Of a DNA stretch of 64,000 nt, positions 1-10,198 are shown in pieces. The first letter of the stretch is position 1. Each line of letters starts with the position of its first letter. Source of the stretch: Voacanga thouarsii (Eukaryota > Streptophyta > Magnoliopsida > Gentianales > Apocynaceae); NCBI GenBank assembly GCA_026120185.1, contig JANUWF010001659.1:62001-126000 (forward strand), written 5' to 3'. Under the pieces are notes generated by a model that had not been told where the DNA came from, made no database searches, and worked only from the letters and a program-made list of their open reading frames with translations. A program made the position numbers and the translations under genes.

Positions 1-340
1 AAGTTACTATCCATGTCAGTTTTCTTCTTGAAAACCCACTTGCACCCAATAGGTTTAATTCCTTTGGGTGGATCAACCAAAGTTCATAGTTGGTTGTCGT
101 ACATGGAATCCATTTATGATTTTATGGCGTCAAGCCATTTGCTAGATTCTAACTATTCAGAACATCCTTGTAGGTAGTAGGCTCATCTTCATCTATGAGC
201 AATACGTCATTGCGGTCACTAATGACAAATCCATATCTCTTAGGTGCCACACGTATCCTACTAGATCTACGAGGTTCTTGTATATTAGAAGGTTCATCTA
301 TTCTCAAAATAGACGTGGGATTAGATGGTTGAGATTGGAA
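1..340 (-). pseudogene. Cop0: Ty1/Copia pol fragment (integrase end to RT start)
   Basis: Read on the minus strand, this encodes the linker between integrase and reverse transcriptase of a copia polyprotein. A stretch resembling RRSSRIRVAPKRYGF is followed by VISDRNDVLLIDEDEPTTYKDV, and then by the start of the RT domain with the diagnostic PIGCKWVFKKKTDMDS at the window edge. The frame shifts around position 140-170, so it is a broken copy. The RT core must lie left of the window. It is a different copia family from those further right, since its linker has a different wording. Family assignment to copia is firm; lineage is not determined. Confidence 0.85.
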
Positions 341-846
341 TCAAAGTACAAAGCTCAGCAAACAAAGTACCTTAGAGATCTCAAGTCTAATGATACTTGC
401 ACATTTGCTATATTGAGATTATATCACTGGTACTAAATAGTTATCCATATGATTATCTCAAAGCCAGGTCATCCAATGAACTTGTTCCATTAACAAGCAT
501 TCATGTGTTAACTTTGAGTATCTCAATACTCACGGTTATGAGAACCACCGCCTGATCAAATCAGAAAGTCTAACACATGCTAGTCTTAACGCATTAATGA
601 TGTCATGTCTCATTAATACTATGACTAGGGACTATTTAAGTACCAACACCATCCAGTGTAGTAGTAATCTCATATCATGATCTCTATCATGATTTTCTTA
701 ACACAATGTTGTACTAGGGACTTTATCGAACAGTTATATTACTTAAAGTAAACAAAAGAAACTGTAAGATAAATAATACCTTTTATTAAAAGAAAATGTG
801 TCATATACAATGTACAAGTGATTGCCTCTAGGGCACAACACTAACA
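341..846 (-). repeat. Cop0: copia LTR fragment
   Basis: On the minus strand this starts TGTTAGTGTTGTGCCCTAGA, a common copia LTR start, at 846 and runs leftward with no coding content. The sequence just right of it, read on the minus strand, is AATATGGGGAA, which looks like a polypurine tract. That would make this a 3' LTR whose body lay to the right. The pol fragment at 1-340 would then belong to another copy or be joined by a deletion. The left edge is approximate. Confidence 0.6.
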
Positions 847-951
847 TTCCCCATATTGAGACGAGAGTAAAATGAATCCCCATTATCATCATATAAAATC
901 ACTTAGCTAATCTTCTCTGGGTCTTTGATGATGATTCTTGGCAAGGGATAG
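847..951. other. Unassigned junction between Cop0 and Ath1
   Basis: About 100 bases without a recognisable frame. The left end contains the possible minus-strand polypurine tract of Cop0. The exact break between the copia debris and the Athila-like element cannot be placed from the sequence alone. Confidence 0.4.
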
Positions 952-1419
952 ATGTTAACAATCAAAAAAATTCTTTCTGACCTTAATTGGGATGCCAGTA
1001 AGACTAGAGCCATTCTAGGGTTGTATAAGTATAATGCCTTGCAAGCCAATAGTTTCTATTTGAACAATGATCTTGCTGCTAACTTTAGAACTCTAGTCTA
1101 TATGTTTGGGTTCAATGTTGTACCCTGTGCCAGTGGATTTAATGAGACCCGCCTTATTAACACCTGCATTTTGCATAGGATGATGAACACCCTGCCTATC
1201 CCTCTTGCACCTTTGATTATACAATCCATTAGGGATGTGGTTCATCACCGTCTCACTACCAAAGCCTTCATCTTCCTTCTAGTTATCATGAAAATTCTGA
1301 AAAACTTTGGCGTTAGTATTGAGGGAGAATTGATGGAGGCTACCACTAAGCACGATATGGTTACGGAACAAACATTCATGAGTTGTGGGTACAAGTACAA
1401 CCAGGAGTTGAAAAAGTGA
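952..1419 (+). CDS. Athila-type ORF with putative plant transposon protein domain
   Basis: A 155-codon open frame. From about residue 50 to 150 it follows the pattern of the putative plant transposon protein domain: a leading aromatic segment, then ETRLINTCILHRMM, then LAPLIIQSIRDVVHH and a hydrophobic stretch ending in GVSI. In plant genomes this domain sits near the 3' end of Athila/Tat elements or in their degraded copies. Its biochemical role is unknown to me. There is no signal peptide and no clear membrane segment. The start at 952 is simply the first ATG; homologous proteins usually begin further upstream, so this is probably the C-terminal half of a longer protein whose N-terminus was lost at the junction near 950. 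The frame ends with TGA; downstream the sequence still looks coding-like (Pro-rich, then Asp/Glu-rich codons near 1715-1740) but contains stops. Confidence 0.6.
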   Translation: MLTIKKILSDLNWDASKTRAILGLYKYNALQANSFYLNNDLAANFRTLVYMFGFNVVPCASGFNETRLINTCILHRMMNTLPIPLAPLIIQSIRDVVHHRLTTKAFIFLLVIMKILKNFGVSIEGELMEATTKHDMVTEQTFMSCGYKYNQELKK

Positions 1420-2060
1420 CTAACTCCCCATGAGGTCAGGTATCCCGGTCAGGTTAGGTCACCACCTGTGAAGGAGGAGCACCCACCGCCACCAGCACGC
1501 ACACGAGCTAGTAGTTCTTAGTCCCAACCCAGGACTAACTTCGAGACTACCGTGCTGGGACAGTTAGCCCAGCAGACAGAGATGCTACTACGCTTGTAGG
1601 GCTCTATCAATGATATTGCAAGACTGTAAGCTACTATGGAGCAGCAATGGGCTGAATGGAGGCAGCATTTTCCGGGCCAACATGGTGGTGAGGGCCCTTC
1701 CGCCTCGGCTGATGATGATGATGAGGAGGAGGAGGACTGAGCTGCTTGTTCTATACTTTATCTTATTGTTCACTCTTGTTTTTCCTTTATCTTTTAATGT
1801 CTTTCCTAGTTAGTTCTTGATTTCGTTTTTTTTTCTTTTCTTTTTGTCCTATTTTATTCCTTTCGTTTTTCTTTATTTTTCTTTTCTAGTTTTTATGCTT
1901 TGGTGTTTCTTTTTTATTTTTCTTTTTAGGTCCTTTGCCAATGCCTCTTTCTTCAAGAATTCAGCTCTTGTACAGCACATTGCATGATATATGGAAGTAT
2001 TATCTTTCTTATCTCTTCTCATTTATATTTTTGGTCCTATGGCATTATTTATTCTTTGTT
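1420..2060 (+). pseudogene. Degraded C-terminal extension and tail of the Ath1 ORF
   Basis: Bases 1420-1740 keep the feel of a decayed coding tail: a Pro-rich stretch (1470-1500), a Gln-rich stretch (1560-1600) and a GAT/GAG-rich acidic end (1709-1738), with in-frame stops at TAG codons. From 1740 to 2060 the sequence is T-rich and non-coding, typical of the untranslated region between the last ORF and the 3' LTR of Athila-type elements. Confidence 0.45.
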
Positions 2061-2982
2061 GGGCAAAATATATCAGCCACCCTTAAACTTTTATAAATTT
2101 TGATTTTCACCCTCGAACTTTAAAATGTATGATTTTAGCCCTCAAATTTTTAAAACACCTAAAAAATAGCCCTTTCAATAATAAAAGCTCAAGTACAATA
2201 CAAAATCACCAGATTTTAGCTCTCATTCTCCTATTTTTAGTTTTTAACATATTATTCTTCAACTTTAATCTTGTTCTTTTCTCTTCGAATTTCTTCATTT
2301 ATCAACAACAATTTTAAGATATAACTTCAAACCTTTTATGTGACTTAATAATTTTGAGATTACTCTTTCGCATTTTTTCGAATCTAACCATATAACAAAA
2401 ATAACATATTTTACTCTTTAATAAACAAAACTAAGACATAAAGATGAAAAGGAAAAAAATCGATTCAGTTCTTGACGAATATTAATTTTCTTGGCATTTC
2501 TATAGGAAGGAAGAATAAATTTGAAAGTAGATGTGAATTATAAAAAAAAAAAAAATCTAAAAAGAGAAGTGAGAGATGCGCAAGTTGCAATAATCGTTTC
2601 ATGTCATATATAGAGGTTACTTTATAAGAATTAGAAGGATGATACCACATTGTGAGAGTTGAGTAAATGAAAATACCTATAAAATAGGTCATGTGGAAGT
2701 CATGTGATGAACTTCCGTGAACACTTAATAGTTTTAATTAATGGAAGAGCTAATTCAAAGAGAAGAAAGTGAGATTAAAGTTGAAGAATAATATTTTAGA
2801 AATAAAAATAGGAGAATGAGAGCTAAAATCTAGTGATTTTGTATTGTACTTGGGCTTTTATTGTTGAAAGGGTTATTTTTTTATGTGTTTTAAAAGTTCG
2901 AGGGCTAAAATCAAGCATTTTAAAGTTCGAGGGTGAAAATTAAAATTTGTGAAAGTTCAAGGGTGGCTGACATATTTTGCCC
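2061..2982. mobile_element. Non-autonomous Mutator-like MITE with long terminal inverted repeats
   Basis: The 922-bp unit starts GGGCAAAATAT and ends ATATTTTGCCC. Roughly the first and last 210 bases are near-identical inverted copies; for example the left copy at 2196-2245 matches the inverted right copy at 2810-2850. It is flanked by TTCTTTGTT (2052-2060) and TTCTTTGTA (2983-2991), an 8-of-9 target duplication of Mutator length. There is no transposase frame inside, so it must have been moved in trans. It sits in the Ath1 3' untranslated region and therefore inserted after that element. Long TIRs plus a 9-bp duplication favour a MULE over hAT or PIF types. Confidence 0.8.
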
Positions 2983-4508
2983 TTCTTTGTACTATTTATT
3001 TGGCCATTGAGGACAATGTCCCGTTTAAGTGTGGGGGAGTGATTTGATTGAAAATTCTTCTATGCATCATTCTTTTATACTTTATCCTTCTTGTGAGCAA
3101 AATTTTCAAATTTTTTTCTAATTTTCTTTGAGATTTCAAACTATATTTTTAATGCATGTCTTTAGGATGGATTATAGAACATATGTTCTATATCATTTGT
3201 GGCTTATGCATAACTTTTTGCACGCACTTGGACTAAGTAGTTCTTGATCAAATGCTTTACATTGTTCTAAAACCTGTTTTTCCACTAAAATTCATTGAGC
3301 ATTCTAGAACTTACTTGAATACCTCTCGAGGACATTCATGATTTAACTTAGAGATGACGGTAATATGCCTTTTTTGGATAGTTTGAGCTTTTCAAGCCTA
3401 CCTATTTTTGTATTATCCCTAGTGCCTATTTTGAGCCTAAATTGGTGAAGTTCTTTCTTAAAACCCGTTATCATACTGTGTCCATTATTTCTTTTTGAGA
3501 GTTTGAATACTTCTTCCAAATCTCTATGCTCTTGATGGATAAAAGTACATGTAGGAGAATGTTGAGGGAGAATACTTAGAGAAAGATCATGATTCGTTAC
3601 TTTCAGTCATGCATCAATAGTTATGTTGAGCTAGAAAAAAAATGAAAAAGAAGAAAGAAAAAGAAAAGATTGAGAACAAGAAAAGAAAGCCAAAAAGCTG
3701 CTAGAAAAGATAGAAAGAGAGAAACTGAGAAAAAAAAAAGAACAGCAGTAGAAAAAAAAAACAAAAGAAGCGAGAAAAGAAAAAAAAAGAGAAAGTATTG
3801 AAAGAAAAAGAGAAGAGAGATCATAAGAGGAATGGTGATTAAGTTGTAAAAGTTGAGTTTACATCAAGTCCTTGACACCATTGCTAAAAATTTGAGTGAT
3901 CTTGTGAAAAAATAGAGAAGAGTTGATGACAGAAGGAAATGAAGAGAGAAAATGCAAGATTTGCTTGAGTTGAATTGTAATTACTAAACAAGGTTATGGG
4001 TTTTGATGGATCTTGGAATAGGAGAGTAAGAAGAGTTTAGAAATTATTGATACATGTTGTTTATCCTTTTCTTGCAAACTCTCAGCTTCTTTGATAATTG
4101 ATTCTCCTATATCCTTCGTTTGAGAAGCTATATTACAAGTCCTTTAGCCTTACATTACAAGCTTGAAATTCCTACTTGTCCTAAGTAGAATTATGATATG
4201 TCTCGGATTAGTGGAGAGAGTGTATGAAAAGTAAGCTTATGGAATGCATATCCTGATTGAACTAAATTCTTTCCAGTGGTTTGAGAATATTGTTAAGTAT
4301 TGGGATGGTTCTACTAAGTCACTACTCACTTACATAAGTCTTGCATTTGTTGTGAAAGATGTAGTAGCATGTGTTTTATGTTCTTGAATGAAGAAAGCAT
4401 TAGGTAACTATTTTGAAATCGATTGAGTGATTGATGAAACTTTGTGTGTTCTTACTTGTCTTTGATACTTTGCTTGAGGACAAGCAAAGAGCTAAGTGTG
4501 GAGGAATG
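2983..4508 (+). other. Ath1 3' untranslated region with polypurine tract
   Basis: Non-coding. It holds two copies of the gypsy-style phrase TTGAGGACAA...AAGTGTGG: one at about 3005-3040 and one at about 4475-4506. The second lies directly before the LTR start and is the functional polypurine tract used to prime plus-strand DNA. The first lies 1.5 kb upstream, just after the MITE, and may be a central or ancestral tract. A purine-rich block occupies 3630-3830. Confidence 0.6.
3630..3830 (+). repeat. Purine (A/G) tract, about 200 bp
   Basis: Nearly pure A and G with runs of GAAAAAG and AGAAAGAG. The opposite strand is a pyrimidine tract whose apparent Phe/Leu-rich frame is an artefact. Such tracts occur in the 3' untranslated part of Athila/Tat elements. 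No gene is supported here. Confidence 0.75.
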
Positions 4509-6063
4509 TGATAGGGCCTAAATTAGTTATACTTTTCTTAGTTATTTGATGCTATTTTGTGATACATTCTGTTCAATAACTAATCATATTCCTTCATATT
4601 TGAGATTATACTCTTAGAAAGGTATTTTGTTTATTATTTCAGATTTTAGGGGTAAAACAAAGCAAAAACATCGCAAAACAGAATATAAGCGGTGTCGGCC
4701 AAGGCAGAGGAACTGGTGCCAGCCACACACTATTGGCACATACTTCGAGACGACAAAAATTGTTGAAATAGGACCGGAACAGAACCAAACCAGTGTCAGC
4801 TCTAGCAGCCAAGGCAGCACCAACTGTACTCTAGACAATATTGTGCTGAAATCAAGAAAAAATCGATGAACGATTGAAGAAATAGAACACAACCGGCACC
4901 GGGTCTAGCTAAGGCGGTGTCGGCTGTGCCCTAAGGATAAGACGGGATCTTGATTTTTCTATGTGGTTTTTGGTAATCTACAGAATTTTAGTAACTTCTT
5001 ACTTCTACTCGCCCAAAAACCTTGCACCAATGAGTTTAGGCACTTCATAAGTCTATAAATAGATGGAAAACACAAGAGAAAAAGAGAGAATTCATAAATC
5101 ATCATAGAAAATCACTCAAATCAAATGAGGAATTCTCCAAATCAAGTAGGGTTGTACAAGAAGGTTTTCAGAGGAAGAAGAAGGAGGCTTGTCTATGAGT
5201 GCTTTCTTTTACTTTGTTTTCTTTTTCTTGAATAATGATGTTTTAATTATTTTATTGTAATTTGACATTGTTTTAGGTATTCATGATTTTTAGAGTACTT
5301 GATCTTTTGATTAATTGATTGTTCTTCTTGGTATTTAATTACTTGAGCTTATTACGAGATTAATTGGTTGGTTTTTTCTATTAACCCGCTGAGACCAAAG
5401 GGGTTGATGGTGGTTTCAATTTATTAATTTTATATTTGTTGTCTATTAACTCGCTGAGACCAAGGGGGTTAATTTCTAAGAATTGGTAATTAAAGGTTAA
5501 TTGATGTTTGCCGAGACCAAGGATTCATTGGTTAATTTCATGTTTTAAATTCACCGAGACCAAGGGAATTTAGTCAAGGATTGTGTTTAATGCATCTTTT
5601 GGATGAATTAGTTGAGACGAGACCAAGTGATTCTGATTTATTTAGAAGGTAGTGATTTCATGGATTGAAAAAGAAGCGAATCTATCTTAATCCTTTATGA
5701 TGCTAAGAGAATAGTTAATTATGATAATAATTAAGTCCTTTAAGATCATGTTTGTTAAAATAATGGTTTGAGTTACATAATTCTCCATCCTTGACAAGTA
5801 TATATATTCTTTTATTTTCTTTTATTTTCCACTTTATTTTCCTTTTTATTTGCTTTTCACTTTATTGAGTTGGTTAAACAATGAAAGAAAAGTGATTAAT
5901 GCATACTTGTTCCTGGAGGATCGATACTCGTTTGAACCCTATGCTATTTTAATGATGAGTATGCTTGCTCATGTGTGTAATTTGGGGTTAGCATTTTAAT
6001 TTAAACTTTATTGGGAATGTGCTTATTTTTATCTGATTTTTATACCCAAATAAATACGCATCA
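4509..6063 (+). repeat. Ath1 LTR (3')
   Basis: A 1555-bp LTR starting TGATAGGGCC directly after the polypurine tract and ending ...CGCATCA. The TG start and CA end are canonical. The U3 part carries G/C-richer text with repeated CGGTGTCGGC-like words (4690, 4910), then a TATA box (5053). The U5 part contains four repeats of a CCGAGACCAAGG-like phrase between 5390 and 5620. No second LTR of this family is in the window, so LTR divergence cannot be used for dating. Confidence 0.8.
5053..5060 (+). promoter_or_regulatory. TATA box of the Ath1 LTR
   Basis: TATAAATA lies about 545 bp into the LTR and is followed by purine-rich leader sequence, the usual arrangement of a plant retrotransposon promoter. 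The transcription start is probably 25-35 bases downstream (inference). Confidence 0.6.
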
Positions 6064-7188
6064 GCATCCAAAGCATGGAATATTCATTTCAATGAGACTG
6101 TAAAATTTTATGGTTTCATTCAAAATGAGGATGAACCATGTGTGTATAGGAAATTGGAAGGTATAAACGTGATTTTCCTTGCACTATATATGGATAACAT
6201 TCTACTTATTGAAAATGATGTAGGGACGCTGTCATCTACTAAGGTTTGGCTATCTAGTCAATTTAGTATGAAATATTTTGGTGACGTCTGTTATATTCTT
6301 GGAATAAAGCTTCTTAGAAATAGGAAGCAGAGAATGTTACATTTTTCCTAAGCTACATACATTGACAAGATGCTAGTCAAGTTCAGCATGGACTCATATA
6401 ACGGGGCATGTATCCCTTATAGACATGAGTTATTTTTTTTCTTCAAATGACTGTCTAGAGTCTCAAGCAAAAAAGATAGAATGAGTAGGATTCCTTATAC
6501 TTTAGCTGCGGCAAGTCTCATGTACTCCATATTATGTACTAGGCCAGATATCTGCTTTGCTGTAGGCTTAGTTAGCATATATTAGTCAAACTCTGGGGAG
6601 GTTAATTGGCAGGCTGTAAAGTATATTCTCAAGTATCTTAAAGGTACAAGAGATTATATACTGGTTTACAGGGCTGATGACTTGGTTTCTATAGGATATA
6701 CAAACTCAGACTTCCAGACGGATAAGGATGAGAGAAAATTTACTAGTAGATATGTCTTCAACTTGTCTAGAAGAGCCATTTCATGGAGGAGTATCAAGCA
6801 ATCTTGTATTACTGACTCAACCATGGAAGCTGAGCATGTGGCAGCTTCGGAGGCATCCAAGGAAGTAGTTTGGCTCTAGAAGTTCCTCTTAGAACTTGGA
6901 GTCATGTCACAAATAGATAAATCCTTTGTGATATATTGCGATAATACTAGTGCAGTCTCACAATCTAAAGAACCTAGGAACCACAAAAAAGGGAAGCACA
7001 TAAAGAGGAAATACTACCTGATTTGGGATTTTATCCAGAGACGAAAAGTCGTGGTGAAACAAATTGTCTCAGAGAACAATTTAGCATATCCTTTCATCAA
7101 GTTTTTTGTGGAGAGAGTCTTTAGTAGACACTTAGACACTACAGGGGTGGGCACCTATGGACTTAGTCTTAGAGGGCAACTGGGAGAC
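6064..7188 (+). pseudogene. Cop1: copia reverse transcriptase / RNase H fragment
   Basis: The sequence enters the copia RT in mid-domain at ASKAWNIHFNETVK and continues to the RNase H end. The palm motif of the family (YMDDILL in Cop2) reads YMDNILL here, so a catalytic Asp is lost. Further landmarks are SSQFSMK, ILGIKLL, CTRPDICFAVG, DYILVYRADD, SDFQTDKDERK, TMEAEHVAASEASKE and YCDNTSA, the last being the RNase H core. In-frame stops occur near 6349, 6451, 6582 and 6877, and bases around 6427-6480 are shifted. It ends in the polypurine tract just before 7189. The upstream gag-integrase part would lie beyond Ath1, left of the window. Confidence 0.85.
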
Positions 7189-7215
7189 TATTGGGATGTA
7201 TGCCCTCTTAGACTA
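7189..7215 (+). repeat. Cop1 3' LTR, first piece
   Basis: Twenty-seven bases from TATTGGGATG to CTAGG match the start of the Cop2 3' LTR (35048). The LTR is then interrupted by Gyp1. The last five bases, CTAGG, are repeated at 37420-37424 where the LTR resumes, which defines the target duplication. Confidence 0.85.
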
Positions 7216-8340
7216 GGTGATAGGAATCTATCCACGTAACAAAGCCCATCTAAAGAAGAAGGATGGAAAGTCAAGACTTTCTTCTAAATCTTCTTGGGAA
7301 CATTCAACATTCAAGAAGTTTCGGGACGAATTTCAAGCCATCGAAGCATACATGCCAAGAGCTAAGAAGATTGTGAAGAGATGGATCGTAAAAGAAAGGC
7401 TAAAGGAGACACAACACAAGCAACAATCCATATAGATGATCAAGCCAATCTTTAAATAAGGATTGAAGGCCAAACAAGTATCAAGAAGAGCTTAAGATGA
7501 CTAATATTTCATTTGAAGGATCAAGGAAACACAGAGAAATGGAATGGAGGTCCAAAGAGCAAGTTTTGAAGTGCAATAAAAGAGAGACAGCGACCAGAAT
7601 GCAACTGGTGCCAGGTTCACTAGCACAATTGAAGCCAGGTCCACACTAGAGTAGGGTTCTATTTCTAGAACACACCTGGCACCTGGTCCACCGAAAGTAC
7701 TTGGTACCAGGTCTATTCGGGCCTTGCCTTGTTTTCTTAAATTTTCTTGTTTTGTTTTGTTTTGTTTTGTTCCCAATTAAATTCCCATGACTTTTATTAT
7801 GTTTAACCTATTTTTAAGGCATGTAATAGGTCCTCAAAAATATGTATTAAGGCCATTTAATATTTAGGTTTAGTTGGTTAAGTAGTTTAGGTCAAGGCCA
7901 CTATAAATATGTTCTTATAGCTTTGTAAAAAAACCTTTGGCATTTTGGGAAGGAAATCAGATTTTCTCTCTAGAAAGAGAGTTCTTGAGGGTGATCCTCA
8001 TGGGTGATTCCATTAAACATCAAAACTAAATAAAAAGATTTAGTTCTACCTTTGATCTTGTCTCTAAATCTTAGGGGATAATCTAAACTTCATCTCTATT
8101 CTTATGGTTAGGTTGCCCAGTGTATTTGATAGGATTGAGTTAGGTGCCTTCAAATTCCTATCCTTAGTTTTCTAATCTCTAGTTAGATTAGGGTGTTCAG
8201 GTGTCTTTGAAGTATGATAGATTCGCATTATTACAAGAGTGTTAATTTTTTTGCATTTTGGTGTTCTTTGTGTATGAGTGTGTTAGGGTTCTTATTTTCT
8301 AGCATAATCCACAAGTTTGGTAGTTTTCAAGATCATATCA
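7216..8340 (+). repeat. Gyp1 5' LTR
   Basis: A 1125-bp LTR starting TGATAGGAAT and ending GATCATATCA. It is uninterrupted and is the reference for recognising the split 3' copy (26999-27604 plus 36906-37419). A (TTTTG)n run of about five units lies at 7746-7771. A TATA box lies at 7902. No ORF of interest. Confidence 0.9.
7902..7909 (+). promoter_or_regulatory. TATA box of the Gyp1 5' LTR
   Basis: TATAAATA after a GGCCAC stretch, about 690 bp into the LTR. The same motif is kept in the 3' LTR at about 36981. It is the best promoter candidate of this element. Confidence 0.6.
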
Positions 8341-8358
8341 AATAGTATCAGTGCTTGC
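8341..8358 (+). other. Gyp1 primer-binding site
   Basis: Directly after the LTR. TAGTATCAGTGC (8343-8354) matches the initiator-Met tRNA-complementary site TGGTATCAGAGC at 10 of 12 positions. The two mismatches are probably decay. Confidence 0.7.
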
Positions 8359-9236
8359 ATTTTGTTCATTCTAATCACCAACTTTCTTTGGGTTAAAGTA
8401 CAATCTTTTTCAAGATTTGTTGAACGTTTTCAATTTTTGTCACTTTACTTGAAACTTAAGATTATGCCATGAACGTGATGCTAAATTGATCCTATATGTT
8501 GGTATATTGTTTGAGGAATATTTTGGCATGAAAAATTGAAGATCATATTGCTGCAAAAAATTTTATTCCCGTAACTATATTCCTTACAATTTTTGGAGGT
8601 TGAAAACTTAAATTTGTGCTATGAAAATATTGTTAATTTGTCCCTATACAGTATATTGATGTTTGAGGAGTCATTTGGTATAAACATTTGTTGATTTGGG
8701 GCCAAAACCAAGCTGAAATTTGCTATACCAAATTGAGCTACAGAAATGCACATAATGTGTTTGATATATTGTCCTAATGAATTGTGAATGCTCATACTTG
8801 ACTACCAAAGCTTCCATTCATAAATTAGGATGAATAATTTGTGTAGTGAAGAGCATTTAAGTGATTGATAATTGATAAATTGTGTTCTTGACGTTTTGAT
8901 CATCATCACTTAGTGTAACAACTCTTTGAAATTCATGTATTTTCCTTATCGCACACTAAGTGTTTGATAAATTGCCTTTAAGACACCTTTCTTTCTTATC
9001 CCTTGGAATTTAGTTAACTTGATTAACAGAACTAAATCCTTTGAAGTGGGAAAGATTTGGGAAGAACTTGAGTGAGGAATTGAGAGTTTGACAAAGGCAA
9101 GAGGGTGAATTCATTGTAATAAAAGCCGAGAAGAGTGCAAACACGAGAGTGGAGTGCAAACACTTAGGGAGTGAATGAGGAAACCAATTTCTATTTTTGT
9201 TCTCTTAGATATTTTGTAGGAATATCAATCTAAACT
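8359..9236 (+). other. Gyp1 untranslated leader
   Basis: About 880 bases with no convincing frame between the primer-binding site and the gag remnant. AT-rich and not resembling any other element in the window. Confidence 0.5.
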
Positions 9237-9884
9237 CCAACAGTGATGCAATGAGAGGAATCGGCTAGGATAAATCTTGGTGGAATAGGTAGACCACAAG
9301 AGGATCCGAGAGATGTTCGTGAGACCTTCGTTTCATTGCAAAGGAGTATAGAGGGTATTTGGATGGAGATGATAAAACTCCAAGCTCAACAAGGCTAAAC
9401 ATCTACTGCCAATCAAATAAGGGGACAAAAACAATCGGAAGCCTACAACACGCCTCTCGTGAATACCCAACCTAGAGAAGAATGGGATGAATACTCAGTT
9501 GGTGGATATCAATAGGTTCCTATGAGAGGAGGGAGAAATGGGTTGAGAGGATGTAGAGGAAAAAGCCGAGGGAGACTTGGTGAGAATCTTATGACGGGAG
9601 AATCTCAAGCCTCTATAAGCGTGGTACAACAAATGAGTAGTAGAGGATTGACTTGTGAGATTTGTTGTAGTAGAAGGCACACAAAGGTTGATTATCCAAA
9701 TAAAATAGAATATAAAAGATGCACAATTGCCAACGAGAGAGACAAATTGAGAAGCAAAAAGCTAGATTTGAGACTAAAGTGGCCAAGAAAAATGTTGTAG
9801 ATGTTGATCCAAGAAGGGCAAGAAGTGAAGAAAAAGTTGAGAGGATTGAGCAAAGTAAGTTGCATAACTTTGAGAAGGAGGAGA
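9237..9884 (+). pseudogene. Gyp1 gag remnant, left half
   Basis: The frame reads PQEDPRDVRETFVSLQRSIE, then MEMIKLQAQQ, typical of the start of a gypsy gag. An Arg/Gly-rich segment (9520-9580) and a zinc-knuckle relic follow: CEICCSRRHTKVDY has C-x2-C-x4-H-x4 but Tyr in place of the last Cys. The central capsid domain expected between these parts is missing, so gag is internally deleted. Stops interrupt at about 9394 and 9511. The reading continues as a Lys/Glu-rich helix up to the Gyp2 insertion after 9884 and resumes at 25563. It is unlikely to make a working capsid. Confidence 0.65.
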
Positions 9885-10152
9885 TGTAATACCCCGCCCA
9901 AAACCACCTTTGACTATAGGGAAAAGTCATGCATTGCATAGCATCTTGCATTTTATGTGGTAGCTAGAATAATTTTATTTGCATGGATGCATGTGAATTT
10001 TTCCATTGCTCTTGCATTTGAATTAATTGATGTGAAATAGTTGTGTTGTTAAATATTTGGATAAGGGAGGTTTGGTCGAAGATTTGGAAGGATGAGTATT
10101 AGGGTGGTGAGAATTGATTGTGGAAAAAATTAGTATTGGAGTTGTTTTGGAA

Positions 10153-10198
10153 TAGCGGGGAGGTTGGTGATTTCCTTTGGTGACCCGAGTTCGAATCC
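10153..10198 (+). promoter_or_regulatory. Possible RNA polymerase III A/B boxes in the Gyp2 LTR
   Basis: TAGCGGGGAGG (10153-10163) fits the A-box consensus TRGYNNARNGG at all but one position, and AGTTCGAATCC (10188-10198) fits the B box GGTTCGANTCC at all but the first. The spacing is 9 bases shorter than in a tRNA gene. The pair is kept in the Gyp2 3' LTR and in Gyp3 (54789-54835). It may be only a tRNA-like relic. Confidence 0.4.

Larger units (their letters stand above)
952..6063 (+). mobile_element. Ath1: 3' part of an Athila/Tat-like Ty3/Gypsy retrotransposon
   Basis: Only the 3' end is present: an ORF with a plant transposon domain (952-1419), a long untranslated tail interrupted by a MITE, a polypurine tract just before 4509, and one LTR (4509-6063). 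No gag, RT or integrase of this element is in the window. After its LTR the sequence resumes inside a copia RT with GCATC (6064-6068), the expected target duplication. The partner copy would be left of the window. Lineage (Athila rather than Ogre) is inferred from the ORF and the LTR style. Confidence 0.7.

Noticed and set aside
3621..3824. Minus-strand Phe/Leu-rich frame that looks like a membrane protein
   Set aside because: It is the pyrimidine strand of a purine tract.
6682..7435. Separate small genes suggested by frames of 65, 111 and 72 codons
   Set aside because: They are pieces of the Cop1 RNase H frame and of the Gyp1 LTR.
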